DNA of 64,000 bases from Stakelama portus. GTDB lineage: Bacteria > Pseudomonadota > Alphaproteobacteria > Sphingomonadales > Sphingomonadaceae. Below the pieces are notes generated by a model. The model had not been told where the DNA came from and did no database searches. It saw only the letters and a list, made by a program, of their open reading frames with translations. The stretch is from contig NZ_QFZL01000001.1 in the NCBI RefSeq assembly GCF_003171655.1, forward strand, positions 558,001 through 622,000, read 5' to 3'. This document shows, piece after piece, positions 53,277 through 61,780 of this stretch (position 1 is the first letter of the stretch; each line of letters begins with the position of its first letter). Both the position numbers and the translations under genes were made by a program.

Positions 53277-54332
53277 TTGCGAGTCACGTGCCGACCGATC
53301 GCGGATATCCTGCGTGGCGTGCAGCAGGAAGCGATCTCGTTTGCGGCAGTTCGGGCCGCATCGGCGACACGCCGCCCCGGCGATGCGGTGCGCAGCCGCA
53401 TTCTGGTCGCGGCGCGCGGATTGCTGCAGCGGCGCGATGACGGCAATCTCGACCTGCGCGACGTGGCCACGCTTTCCGGCGTTCCGGTGGCGGCGATCCG
53501 GGCGCATTATGCAGATTGCGAAGCGGTATTCCGCGCGTCGCGGCTCGCACTGCTTGAGGAAGTTGTCGCGGCGCTGCCGGCGACCCCCAGCGCCAATGGC
53601 GGTTTTGACGCGATGGTGAGCCAGTATCTGCGCGCAGCCCGGGAGGTCGTCGACGCAGTGGCGCATCGTGAGCTGGCGCTTTCGGTCCGCCGCGACGGTG
53701 CGCGTCATCCCTGGTTGCCGGCCGCCTATGCCGAATCGATCGAACGGCCACTGGCGATCGGAATCGAGCATCTCCTGTTGATCGGCGTCTTTCGCGGGCT
53801 GGTGAATATCGGCGATCCGGCGCGGCGTGCGCGCGACTTGCTCGCCCTGCTTTTGTCGCCATCGGACGATGCGGCCGGGGGCGATGCGCCGGGCGCGCTG
53901 ATCGACGAATTCTACAAGCCATCGGGTGCGTCCTGCGCCCGGCCGGAGCGCGGATCCCCCAAGACGCCTCCGGCTTCGAACGGGCGCCGGGCGATGATTC
54001 GTCGCGGTGCCCTGACGCTGTTCCTGGATCCGACCGAGATTCGCTGGAACGACTGTGAAATTGCCCTGTCGCCGATCGAGGCACGCATCGTTGCCGCGCT
54101 GATCGCGCGCGGGCGGGCGACGTCGAGCGAGATCGAGGCGCTGATAGCGGAAGACGGCGCCAGGACGCGGACGCGCGACGTTTTCCTCCACCGCATTCGC
54201 CGCAAATTTGCGCAAGCCGGCGCCCCCGATCCGATCGAAACGGTGAAGGGATGGGGGCTCAAGCTGCGCGATCCGGGCGAGAAGCGGCGACTGGTGATCG
54301 GCGAAAGCGCGGGGCCCCCGGCACTCGCTTAG
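53277..54332 (+). CDS. TetR-type/OmpR-type DNA-binding fusion
   Basis: A 351-residue open frame with two separate DNA-binding modules. Residues 38-95 look like a TetR N-terminal HTH (DAVRSRILVAARGLLQ, DLRDVATLSGVPVAAIRAHY). Helical TetR-ligand-domain-like sequence runs to about residue 210. Residues 240-335 resemble an OmpR/PhoB winged helix (DCEIALSPIEARIVAALIAR, RTRTRDVFLHRIRRKFAQAG, IETVKGWGLKL). No receiver domain is present. The start is uncertain (TTG 53277, or GTG 53319), as no good ribosome-binding site is seen. Its stop overlaps the stop of the convergent sulfotransferase gene by four bases. Confidence 0.75.
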   Translation: MRVTCRPIADILRGVQQEAISFAAVRAASATRRPGDAVRSRILVAARGLLQRRDDGNLDLRDVATLSGVPVAAIRAHYADCEAVFRASRLALLEEVVAALPATPSANGGFDAMVSQYLRAAREVVDAVAHRELALSVRRDGARHPWLPAAYAESIERPLAIGIEHLLLIGVFRGLVNIGDPARRARDLLALLLSPSDDAAGGDAPGALIDEFYKPSGASCARPERGSPKTPPASNGRRAMIRRGALTLFLDPTEIRWNDCEIALSPIEARIVAALIARGRATSSEIEALIAEDGARTRTRDVFLHRIRRKFAQAGAPDPIETVKGWGLKLRDPGEKRRLVIGESAGPPALA

Positions 54333-55948
54333 GCAAACGGGCCAAGCGTTTCGCGCAGCGGTTTCAGCCAGGGCGCATAGGCGCGCCAGTGATCCACGCC
54401 GACATCGGTCAGCGGCGCCCGCACCTGCTGGGCGCTGGCAGTGCGAACCGGACGGCGATTTTCGTGAAACCGCAGACATGCTGAATCAAAGGGCAGGCCC
54501 AGATAGTCGAGCATAGCCCGGACCTGTGCTTCCGGATCGGCAAGCAATGCCTCATGATCGACGCGATGGATCATGCCCGGCGCGACGCCATCGAAATGCG
54601 CGGTCAGCCGGACATAGTCGCGATAATAGCGGCCGATATCGACCAGGTCATAGGCAAAGGCCTGCCCCCGCGCGAAATGCTGTTTGAAGTTCGAAAATCC
54701 GCAGGCCATTGCGCCGCGCCGGGTGTCGATGAAACGCGCATTCGGCAGGATCAGGCGAATTAGCCCGATATTGAGCCAGTTATTGGGCAGCTTGTCGAGG
54801 AACAAGGGCCGGTCCTGATGCCGGTGCCATTGCGCGGCGGCCAGATAGCGTTCGCCCAGATCGCGACGATCCGCCTCGGTAAGTTCTGCCAGATGCGCCG
54901 GATAGCGCAGATCGCGGCGCTGCCAGTGCTGCGCGATTACCGATTGGGCGAGCGCGGGGATATAGGGAAGCTCGGCAGTCCCTTCGACCATCGGATGGCT
55001 GGCGAGGATCTGTTCGACCAGCGTCGAGCCCGATCGCGGCAGTCCGATAATGAATATCGGCGCCGGATCGGGTGCTCCCGCGCCTGCGCGCGCAGCGAGA
55101 AACGCCTGGGTGAACAGCGCGATCTGATCGTCCACTTCGCGCGAAATACGGTCGGGGTCATAGGGCAATGCGCTGCGGTGCAGCCGATTGGCCTCGGCAT
55201 ATTCGGCGAAGGCCGCGCCATGTTCGCGCGTGTCCTCCAGCGCCTTGCCGAGCGCGAAATGGAGATGCACCCGGTCGCCGGGGCTCAGGTCGTGGCGGGC
55301 AAGCAAGGTGCGCATTGCCGCGATATCGCGCGCATCGAACGGCGCGGTCTTGAGGTTGGCAAGGCTCCACCAGGCTTCGCCGACCTGTCGGTTCTGCCGC
55401 GTCACGGCTCGGAAATGCGCAATCGCTTGCTCGGTTCGTCCGGTGGTCTTGGCAAGATTGCCGCGTGCGAGGTGCAGTTCGGAATCCTCAGGCGTGGCCG
55501 CTGCAAGACCGCAGTGCAGCCGATCGGCGCTTTCATGATCGCCGATCCGCGCCAATAGCGAGGCCTTGGCAAGACCGGCCTCGCGATGATCGGGGTCGGC
55601 GGCGAGCACCGCGTCGAGATGCGTCTGCGCGTCGCCAATGCGCCCCTGATCGGCCAGGATTTCGGCAAGCCGCAATCGCGCATCGGCAAGCGCGGGCACC
55701 AGCGCGATAACGCGCGTCAGCGTCGCTTCTGCCTCATGCGCGATACCCAGCCGTGCGGCGAGTTCGGCGAGCAGCATCAGCGCGGCGGGATTGTTCGGAT
55801 CGGCCCGGAGCAGGTCGCGGATACCGCGCTCGGCGCGGCCCAGCTCGCCTGCTTCCAGCGCGTGCCATGCCTGCACGAATCCCGGTTGGCGGGCGGCCGC
55901 CGTCACGGCGGCGAGATCGGAGGAGGGCGCGGTCATCGTGGCGGTCAT
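54329..55948 (-). CDS. TPR-sulfotransferase
   Basis: A 539-residue protein. Residues 20-250 form about six tetratricopeptide-like repeats (AERGIRDLLRADPNNPAALM and so on). Residues 285-539 form a sulfotransferase domain with the 5'-phosphosulfate-binding motif IFIIGLPRSGSTLVEQILAS and ARFIDTRRGAMACGFS as the 3'-phosphate region. It would transfer sulfate from PAPS to a protein or glycan acceptor. In Caulobacterales and Sphingomonadales such genes often stand next to large TonB-dependent receptors, as here 67 bp upstream. Substrate is unknown and no signal peptide is visible. Confidence 0.88.
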   Translation of the reverse strand: MTATMTAPSSDLAAVTAAARQPGFVQAWHALEAGELGRAERGIRDLLRADPNNPAALMLLAELAARLGIAHEAEATLTRVIALVPALADARLRLAEILADQGRIGDAQTHLDAVLAADPDHREAGLAKASLLARIGDHESADRLHCGLAAATPEDSELHLARGNLAKTTGRTEQAIAHFRAVTRQNRQVGEAWWSLANLKTAPFDARDIAAMRTLLARHDLSPGDRVHLHFALGKALEDTREHGAAFAEYAEANRLHRSALPYDPDRISREVDDQIALFTQAFLAARAGAGAPDPAPIFIIGLPRSGSTLVEQILASHPMVEGTAELPYIPALAQSVIAQHWQRRDLRYPAHLAELTEADRRDLGERYLAAAQWHRHQDRPLFLDKLPNNWLNIGLIRLILPNARFIDTRRGAMACGFSNFKQHFARGQAFAYDLVDIGRYYRDYVRLTAHFDGVAPGMIHRVDHEALLADPEAQVRAMLDYLGLPFDSACLRFHENRRPVRTASAQQVRAPLTDVGVDHWRAYAPWLKPLRETLGPFA

Positions 55949-56015
55949 GCGATGTTCCGTGAAACAGAAAAATGGCGGGCGCTCCCGGGGGGAAGCGCCC
56001 GCCGCACAGGGGCTC

Positions 56016-59000
56016 TTAGAACTTGGCCACGAACCCTGCGTAGAAGAAACGGCCGCGGTTGTTGTAGATGCCGCTGCCGCCGCCGATGCCGGTCAGACCG
56101 AGCGGCGGGGCGGTGTCGAGCAGGTTGTCGACGCCCAGATAGAAGTTGAACTTGTCCGTCGCGTCGATGGCGATCCGGGCGTCGTGATAGAAGACCTCCG
56201 GATACCAGGTCCGGTCGGCATAGTCGGCGTTTTCGGGATCACGTCCCTGGACGCTGAACCAGTCCTCCCAGTTGTGGATCACCATCTTGCCGATATAGCG
56301 CAGGCTGTACCCGAAGGTGACGCCGCCGGTTTGCAGGCTCATGTCGACATTGAACGCGTCCATCGGATCGCCCAGTTCGCCCAGGATGCGGTCGGCATAA
56401 TCGGGCCGGGTGGGGTCGAGAAACTGATCGTTCGTGATCGCATGGGTGTAGATGGCACGCCCGGAGAACTGGCCGAAGCCAAGATCGGCGCGATAGCCGA
56501 GTTCGAAGTCGATCCCGCGAACCTTCAGCTTGGCATAGTTGAGCGGAACGACCGCCAGGCTGTTGTTGAGGATCTGGCCCTCGACTTCGCCCTGCGGCCC
56601 GCCGCTCGGCCCCGCGCGGTTGAACAGCGCGCAGAACTGGTTGCTGAGGTCTGCCGCATCATAGCAGGCATCGAGGATGTTCTGCGTCGTCGGCGTGCTG
56701 ATCACGTCGTTCACGGTGATGTCGTAATAGTCCACCGTCAGCGAGAAGCCGGGCAGGAAGCGCGGTTCGAACACGCCGCCGATCGTGTAGCTGTCGGACT
56801 TTTCCGCGCGCAGATTGGGATTGCCGCCCGAAAGATAGGGCAACGACTGCTGATAGACGTGATCATAGTTGGTCGGAACGCCGTCGGCGCGACAATTGGC
56901 TTCGCGTGTCGCCGAACCCGCGCCGATGTTGCGCAACGCGCACGGATCGTTGGAACCGATCGACGCGTAGTTCTGACCGAGCGGCGAATAAAGCTCGACC
57001 AGGTTCGGTGCACGAACCGCGCGCGAATAATTGGCGCGCAGCCGCAGATCGCGAACCGGCGCCCATTCGACGCCCGCATTATACGACCAGACCGTGCCGG
57101 TGCCGCCCTTGTAATCGGCGATGCGGCCCGCACCCGTGAACGTCAGTTCCTCGAAGAACGGCATGTGCGAAAGCAGCGGAATGCGCAGTTCGGCATAGGC
57201 CTCCTTCACTTCGAACGACGGGAAGGTGTAGGCCGGGATCGAATTGTAGAAGGTCACCCCGGCAACCGTCGCATCGTCCTGCACGAAATAGTTGGTTTCG
57301 CGCCGATATTCCGCACCGAAGGCGAAGCCGACCGGGCCGCCCGGCAGTTCGAACCAGTTCCCGGAGTCGCCGGCGATATAGGCACTGGCGACGAACTGCG
57401 TGATCTTCGCGCGCTGCCAGCTGTTCTGCAGCAGATAATTGCGCGCGGGATCGGTGATGTTGCCTGCGCCGAACAGGTTGATCGGTTTGCACGCGGCAAC
57501 GTCATTTGCCAGTTGCGCGGCCGCATAGGCCGCATTCGAGGCTCCTTCATAGGCAATGGCGGCGCTGGGATCGACTTGCGCGCGGCAGACGATATTGCCG
57601 TTCGCGGTGCCGTTCGTGACCACGCCTTCGTCGACGGCGTCGATCGCCAGCAGAAAGCGCTGAAGATTGACGTTGCCCAGGATCGTCGTGTCCTCCTGGA
57701 ACTCGCCATAGTTGAGCGAGACTTCATAGTTCCAGTTGCTGCCGAACGAACCACGCGTACCGCCGACGATGCGATAGGTATCGCGCTTGGTGGCCTCTTC
57801 GCGATTGGTCAGTTCGACGACGTTCCGGATGAACGCGAAGGGGACGACGTCGGTGGTCGAAACGCCGTAATAGTCGCTGATGACTTCGCGCGCCTGGGGG
57901 TTGAGATAGGGGTTGTCGGTATAGAAGACCTCACGCGGCGAACCGGTGGTGCCCCCGGAGAAGAAGAAGGGGCCGCTGGCGTTGCTCAGCGAATCGGTGT
58001 GCACCCATTTGGCTTCGACGAACGGCACGAATGCCGGGCTCACTTCGAAATGTGCGATGACGTTGGTGCTATAGCGATCGAGCTTCGGCGAAAGGCCATA
58101 TTGCGTGCCTTCGCGGAAGTTGCTGCCGTTGCCGCCGACGAACGACCCGAAGGGCGGCAGACCGATCCGCGTTCCGGTCTGCGGCGTCAGCGTGCCGTCG
58201 GCCTGGAACAGATAGGGCGTCAGGAAATCGCCCCCCAGATAGGAGAGAAAGGTGCCGCCGTTCGAATAGATCGAATTGCGGATATCCTTGTAGAACAGGC
58301 GATCCGGGTTCCCGTCGCTGCCGTTCACGGACGAGGACGGGTCGCTGTCCACCTGAATGAAACCGTCGGTGTGGCGCAGATTGGGGCGCTGTGAGGCGTA
58401 GAAATCCACCTGGTGCGCATATTCGAAATTGGCGGCGACATTGCCGCGCCCGCCCGCGAAATTGGTGCCGGCGAGTCCGCTCAGATAATAGGAACCGGCA
58501 TCGCTATAGGTGCTGACGCCGCTCTGGCCGCGCAGCTGAATGCCTTCATAATCCTGCTTGAGGACGAAGTTGACGACGCCCGCGATCGCGTCCGAGCCGT
58601 AAATGGCCGAGTTGCCCCCGGTCACGACGTCGACGCGCTCGATCAGGTCGGTCGGGATCGTGTTGACGTCGACCGAAGTGCCGTAATTCAGAATATCGCC
58701 ACCGACATGCCGCCGGCCATTCTGAAGCACCAGCGTGCGCTGGGTGCCCAGTCCGCGCAAGTCGAGCAGATTGAGGCCGCCCGTGCCGAGGAAGCGAGTC
58801 GAGTTGGCCTGGCTGAACGTGGTGTGCAGCGCGGGCAATTCGTTCAGGGCGTCACCGACCGACAGGTTGCCGGTTTCGTAAAAGGTATCGCCGGTCAACG
58901 ACGTCACCGGAACCGGTGAGTCGAGATTGGGGCGCGGAATGCGCGATCCGGTGACGGTGATTTCGTCGCCGGTGCTGGCCGATTGCAACGCGTCGGCGGT

Positions 59001-59123
59001 TTCGTCCTGGCTGGTATCGTCCTGCGTGGCAGTCTGGGCCTGCGCCGGCACTGCGGCAAAAGCGGCAATCCCGAGCAGCATCGCCGGAAGCGCGCTGCCG
59101 GAAAGCAATGAAGAACGTCTCAT
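56016..59123 (-). CDS. Large TonB-dependent receptor
   Basis: A 1035-residue outer-membrane receptor starting at the last of three consecutive ATGs (59123), chosen because AGAGGA is seven bases upstream of it. The signal peptide ends at VPAQAQ. The plug domain shows EITVTGSRIPRPNLDSPVPV, NELPALHTTFSQANSTRFLG, GLNLLDLRGLGTQRTLVLQN, GRRHVGG and VNTIPTDLIERVDVVTGGNS. A barrel ends in AGFVAKF. This big subclass in sphingomonads typically imports glycans, oligopeptides or other complex nutrients. The ligand is unknown. The adjacent sulfotransferase and the LytS/LytTR pair upstream form its context. Confidence 0.93.
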   Translation of the reverse strand: MRRSSLLSGSALPAMLLGIAAFAAVPAQAQTATQDDTSQDETADALQSASTGDEITVTGSRIPRPNLDSPVPVTSLTGDTFYETGNLSVGDALNELPALHTTFSQANSTRFLGTGGLNLLDLRGLGTQRTLVLQNGRRHVGGDILNYGTSVDVNTIPTDLIERVDVVTGGNSAIYGSDAIAGVVNFVLKQDYEGIQLRGQSGVSTYSDAGSYYLSGLAGTNFAGGRGNVAANFEYAHQVDFYASQRPNLRHTDGFIQVDSDPSSSVNGSDGNPDRLFYKDIRNSIYSNGGTFLSYLGGDFLTPYLFQADGTLTPQTGTRIGLPPFGSFVGGNGSNFREGTQYGLSPKLDRYSTNVIAHFEVSPAFVPFVEAKWVHTDSLSNASGPFFFSGGTTGSPREVFYTDNPYLNPQAREVISDYYGVSTTDVVPFAFIRNVVELTNREEATKRDTYRIVGGTRGSFGSNWNYEVSLNYGEFQEDTTILGNVNLQRFLLAIDAVDEGVVTNGTANGNIVCRAQVDPSAAIAYEGASNAAYAAAQLANDVAACKPINLFGAGNITDPARNYLLQNSWQRAKITQFVASAYIAGDSGNWFELPGGPVGFAFGAEYRRETNYFVQDDATVAGVTFYNSIPAYTFPSFEVKEAYAELRIPLLSHMPFFEELTFTGAGRIADYKGGTGTVWSYNAGVEWAPVRDLRLRANYSRAVRAPNLVELYSPLGQNYASIGSNDPCALRNIGAGSATREANCRADGVPTNYDHVYQQSLPYLSGGNPNLRAEKSDSYTIGGVFEPRFLPGFSLTVDYYDITVNDVISTPTTQNILDACYDAADLSNQFCALFNRAGPSGGPQGEVEGQILNNSLAVVPLNYAKLKVRGIDFELGYRADLGFGQFSGRAIYTHAITNDQFLDPTRPDYADRILGELGDPMDAFNVDMSLQTGGVTFGYSLRYIGKMVIHNWEDWFSVQGRDPENADYADRTWYPEVFYHDARIAIDATDKFNFYLGVDNLLDTAPPLGLTGIGGGSGIYNNRGRFFYAGFVAKF

Positions 59124-59443
59124 CATCATTCCTCTGTTCGTCGTGGAAACCACTCGCGCTGCTGCGTGAGGGGTGCGGGCTGCGTCAGCGAAGACCCGCA
59201 TCCGACGCGCCCTTGCGTTCGGGCGCGCTGGTCATGACCAAGGGCTAGACCCGAGCCGAGCGACGGCACAAGAAAAAGGTACGTTTAGAACTATCTTTTG
59301 TGACGAGGATGTTGCGCCGCCGCAACAGAAGATACGTTGCGGCTAAGGATTTTGCCGGTTTTCAGTGGAAAACAGAGAGGGCGACGCAATGGGGACCCGT
59401 GCCCGTCGATGCGGACCGCATGATTTTAGGTACGTATCGTACC
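59124..59443. promoter_or_regulatory. Upstream region of TonB receptor with TACG repeats
   Basis: The 320-bp gap between the regulator stop and receptor start has no supported gene. It contains AGGTACG-TAT-CGTACCT, a perfect 7-bp inverted repeat at 59428-59444 that ends at the regulator's stop codon. It also has AGGTACGTT at 59277 and TACGTT at 59333. LytTR regulators usually bind pairs of short TACnnTT-like elements, so these are candidate sites. GTTGCG-CCGC-CGCAAC near 59310 forms another small hairpin. AT-rich DNA near 59275-59300 may be promoter. Confidence 0.5.
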
Positions 59444-60256
59444 TTATTCGCTTTTTGGAAGGCTCTGTTCGTCCAGGATTTCCCGGACAACGCCATGATA
59501 GGTCCGCCCCACGGGTAGCGTCTCGCCGCGATCGGTGACGATGCGGAATCCGCCGGCCGGACGCCGCACGATCGACGCAATGCAACTGGTGCAGATGATA
59601 TGCGAGCGGTGCACCCGCTTGTACCGGGCCGGATCGAGATTGGGCAGCAAGGCGGTCAGCGACCCGCGGTGAAGAAACGTCTGCTGGCCCTGATAGAGGC
59701 GGACATATTCCCCCTCTGCGCTGATGCGCTCGAGCGTGTCGAGCTGCACGCTCACCATCTCGCCGCGGCGGCTGACCATGAGCCGCCTGCTCGGCTCGCT
59801 CGTCGGGTCGCGCATCGCGCGAAGCTGCGCCAGCTCGCGCGCGAGCTCGTCGAGCCGCTGTCGCGCACTGCGATCGGCGATTGCCTGCCCGACACGCTCC
59901 AGCGCCCGTTCGAGCCGTGCCTGCCGCACGGGCTTGGTCAGGAAATCGATCGCGCCGCTGTCGAAAGCCTCCGGAGCGAACTGCGGATAGGCGGTGATGA
60001 AAACGATCAGCGGCGTCGTGTCCGCTTCGGAACCCGCCCTGCGCGCCAGTTCCTCGACCACGTCGAAGCCGTCGAGCGTCGGCATTTCGATATCGAGCAG
60101 TATCGCGTCCGGTCGCAGTTCCGCGACTCGCGCCAGCGCTTCGGTGCCGTTGCGCGCGGTGCCGATGATCGCGACGTCTTCGCGTTGCGCCAGCAATCGC
60201 GACAGCCGCTCGGTGGCAAGCGGTTCGTCGTCGCAGATCAGCAGCTTTATCGTCAT
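59444..60256 (-). CDS. LytTR-family response regulator
   Basis: A 270-residue regulator. The receiver domain has acidic D9-D10, phospho-acceptor D55 (AILLDIEMPTLDGFDV), ITAYPQF and the conserved Lys in FLTKPV. The C-terminal LytTR DNA-binding domain spans about residues 165-262 (RLMVSRRGEMVSVQLDTLER ... LPNLDPARYKRVHRSHIICT). The ATG overlaps the kinase stop codon by four bases, so the pair is co-translated. Its likely target is its own region or the TonB receptor gene immediately downstream. Confidence 0.93.
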   Translation of the reverse strand: MTIKLLICDDEPLATERLSRLLAQREDVAIIGTARNGTEALARVAELRPDAILLDIEMPTLDGFDVVEELARRAGSEADTTPLIVFITAYPQFAPEAFDSGAIDFLTKPVRQARLERALERVGQAIADRSARQRLDELARELAQLRAMRDPTSEPSRRLMVSRRGEMVSVQLDTLERISAEGEYVRLYQGQQTFLHRGSLTALLPNLDPARYKRVHRSHIICTSCIASIVRRPAGGFRIVTDRGETLPVGRTYHGVVREILDEQSLPKSE

Positions 60257-61338
60257 TGCGTCACATCCGGGATCACGAAGCTGACCGAGTAATGGCGGTC
60301 CGGCGTCTCTCCGGCGCGAAACGCGCAATCGCTGCCATAGCGGACCGAGAGGCGCCGCGCGACATTGGCGAGACCGATATGCTCTCCCCGCATATTGTCG
60401 GTCGCGGTCGATTGCAGCGTATTGCGCACTTCGATGCGCACGCCGCGCGCCTCGCGCCTGGCGACGATCTCGAGGCGCGTGACGCCGTCCGATCGTGCGA
60501 CGGCATGCTTGATCGCATTTTCGATCAGCGGCTGCAGGATCAGGCTGGGAACCTTGATATTCTCCAGCTCGGCCGGGATCTGAATGTCGACGACGAGCCG
60601 GTCGGAAAACCGCACCGCTTCGATGGCGAGATAGAGCGATTGCAGCGCCAGCTCACGCTTCAATGCAATATCTTCGCTGGGATCGGTGGAAAGCGCGGCG
60701 CGCAGGAAGTCGGAGAGATTTTCCACCATCTGTTCGGCCCGCTCGGGTTCGCGCGACGCAATCAGCGACGCGATCGAATTGAGCGTGTTGAACATGAAAT
60801 GCGGATTGAGCTGATATCGCAGCGCCTGCATCTGCGCAGAATGGGCAAGCGCGCGCGCTTCGGCCAGCCGCCTTTCCCGGTCGCGCAATTCCTCGCTATA
60901 AACGGCCGCGAGAAGAAGCGCGGAAACGGCACCATAGGCCCAGAACCACTGGATGAACGCGTAGGAATAGGAGACCCAGGTGAAGCTGATCCTGTTCATC
61001 TCCGGCATGAAGAGATGGAAGACGCCATAATTGAGCAGGCTGTGGATCAGCGCGCCGCCGATCGCGAGCAACAGGACGAAGGCGATGCGCTTCGATCCGG
61101 GCATATTGCTCTGGGCGCGGATCAAGCGGTGGATCAGCATCGACAGAATGATGGCGCCGAGCGTCACGATCAGTCGCGGGACCAGAATCTCGGTCTCGCC
61201 GGTATCTTCTTCCATCATCAGGCGCTGGGCAGTGAGCAGCGAAAACTGCGCTACCCAGAAGCTGATGATGATAACGGCGGGAATGGAGATGCCGAACCGC
61301 GAAAGCAGCGGATCATTCTCATCAGGCGGTGACGTCAT
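60253..61338 (-). CDS. LytS/YehU-type sensor histidine kinase
   Basis: A 361-residue inner-membrane kinase. The N-terminal half has about four to five hydrophobic helices (residues 18-38, 52-72, 85-108, 120-147) with little soluble sensing domain. The His_kinase domain has phospho-accepting H180 in ALRYQLNPHFMFNTLNSIAS. The HATPase domain shows LIENAIKHAVARSDGV and GEHIGLANVARRL. It would phosphorylate the LytTR regulator encoded next. The signal is unknown. Confidence 0.92.
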   Translation of the reverse strand: MTSPPDENDPLLSRFGISIPAVIIISFWVAQFSLLTAQRLMMEEDTGETEILVPRLIVTLGAIILSMLIHRLIRAQSNMPGSKRIAFVLLLAIGGALIHSLLNYGVFHLFMPEMNRISFTWVSYSYAFIQWFWAYGAVSALLLAAVYSEELRDRERRLAEARALAHSAQMQALRYQLNPHFMFNTLNSIASLIASREPERAEQMVENLSDFLRAALSTDPSEDIALKRELALQSLYLAIEAVRFSDRLVVDIQIPAELENIKVPSLILQPLIENAIKHAVARSDGVTRLEIVARREARGVRIEVRNTLQSTATDNMRGEHIGLANVARRLSVRYGSDCAFRAGETPDRHYSVSFVIPDVTQ

Positions 61339-61780
61339 CGCCAGACGCTAGGGCGCGAACTGCCGGATTGTAAATCCGCTGCGCATGCAGTTCGCGGCGC
61401 CACACCGGCACTTCGTTGGACAGGTGAGTGCCGTATCCTTTCCGGCACACCGCATTCGCTGCATCCGGCGCGGCGTTCGCGGCAATCCGATCCCGCGCTT
61501 CGCAACGTTGCCATAGGATGGGACGGAACGGAGACAATCATGTCGTATCATCGCCCCCCATCCGAGCGCCAGCCAGCCAAGGCCGGGTCCGACGCAGAGC
61601 AGCGCGACCGCCCCCGTGGTTCGCGGCAGCGGCCCGAGGATGGCCAGCGGCTCGCCCCTCCGGGCCGGGTGGCGTCGGCGCAACTGCCGCCCGGCCTTTA
61701 CTGACCGGAACTGGCGCGTAAACGCATCGCCCGGCCTGAGGCTGCCGGGGTGCCGGATCGGCTGAGTCCCGCCGGTGCGA
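61339..61780. other. Intergenic region, 442 bp
   Basis: This gap separates the LytS-type kinase from the kinase-like gene at 61781, both on the minus strand. No gene is well supported. The only candidate with a decent ribosome-binding site is the plus-strand 54-codon frame at 61540-61704. A minus-strand frame over the same DNA (61348-61683) would encode a hydrophobic segment but lacks an ATG. Promoters for the LytS operon should lie near 61340-61450. Confidence 0.4.
61540..61704 (+). CDS. Possible 54-residue Pro/Arg-rich protein
   Basis: A short frame starting ATG 61540, with GGAACGGAGAC about eight bases upstream, encodes MSYHRPPSERQPAKAGSDAE and continues Arg/Pro-rich to a Tyr end. No homology is recognised, and an overlapping frame exists on the other strand. 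Supported only by the ribosome-binding site. Confidence 0.2.
   Translation: MSYHRPPSERQPAKAGSDAEQRDRPRGSRQRPEDGQRLAPPGRVASAQLPPGLY

Noticed and set aside
59300-59518. 72-codon plus-strand frame in the gap before the TonB receptor
   Set aside because: Non-ATG start, no ribosome-binding site, and its end overlaps the LytTR gene antisense; regulatory repeats explain the region better.
61348-61683. Minus-strand frame with a hydrophobic segment between the two kinase genes
   Set aside because: It begins at TTG without a ribosome-binding site, has only one internal ATG, and loses hydrophobicity after about 30 residues.
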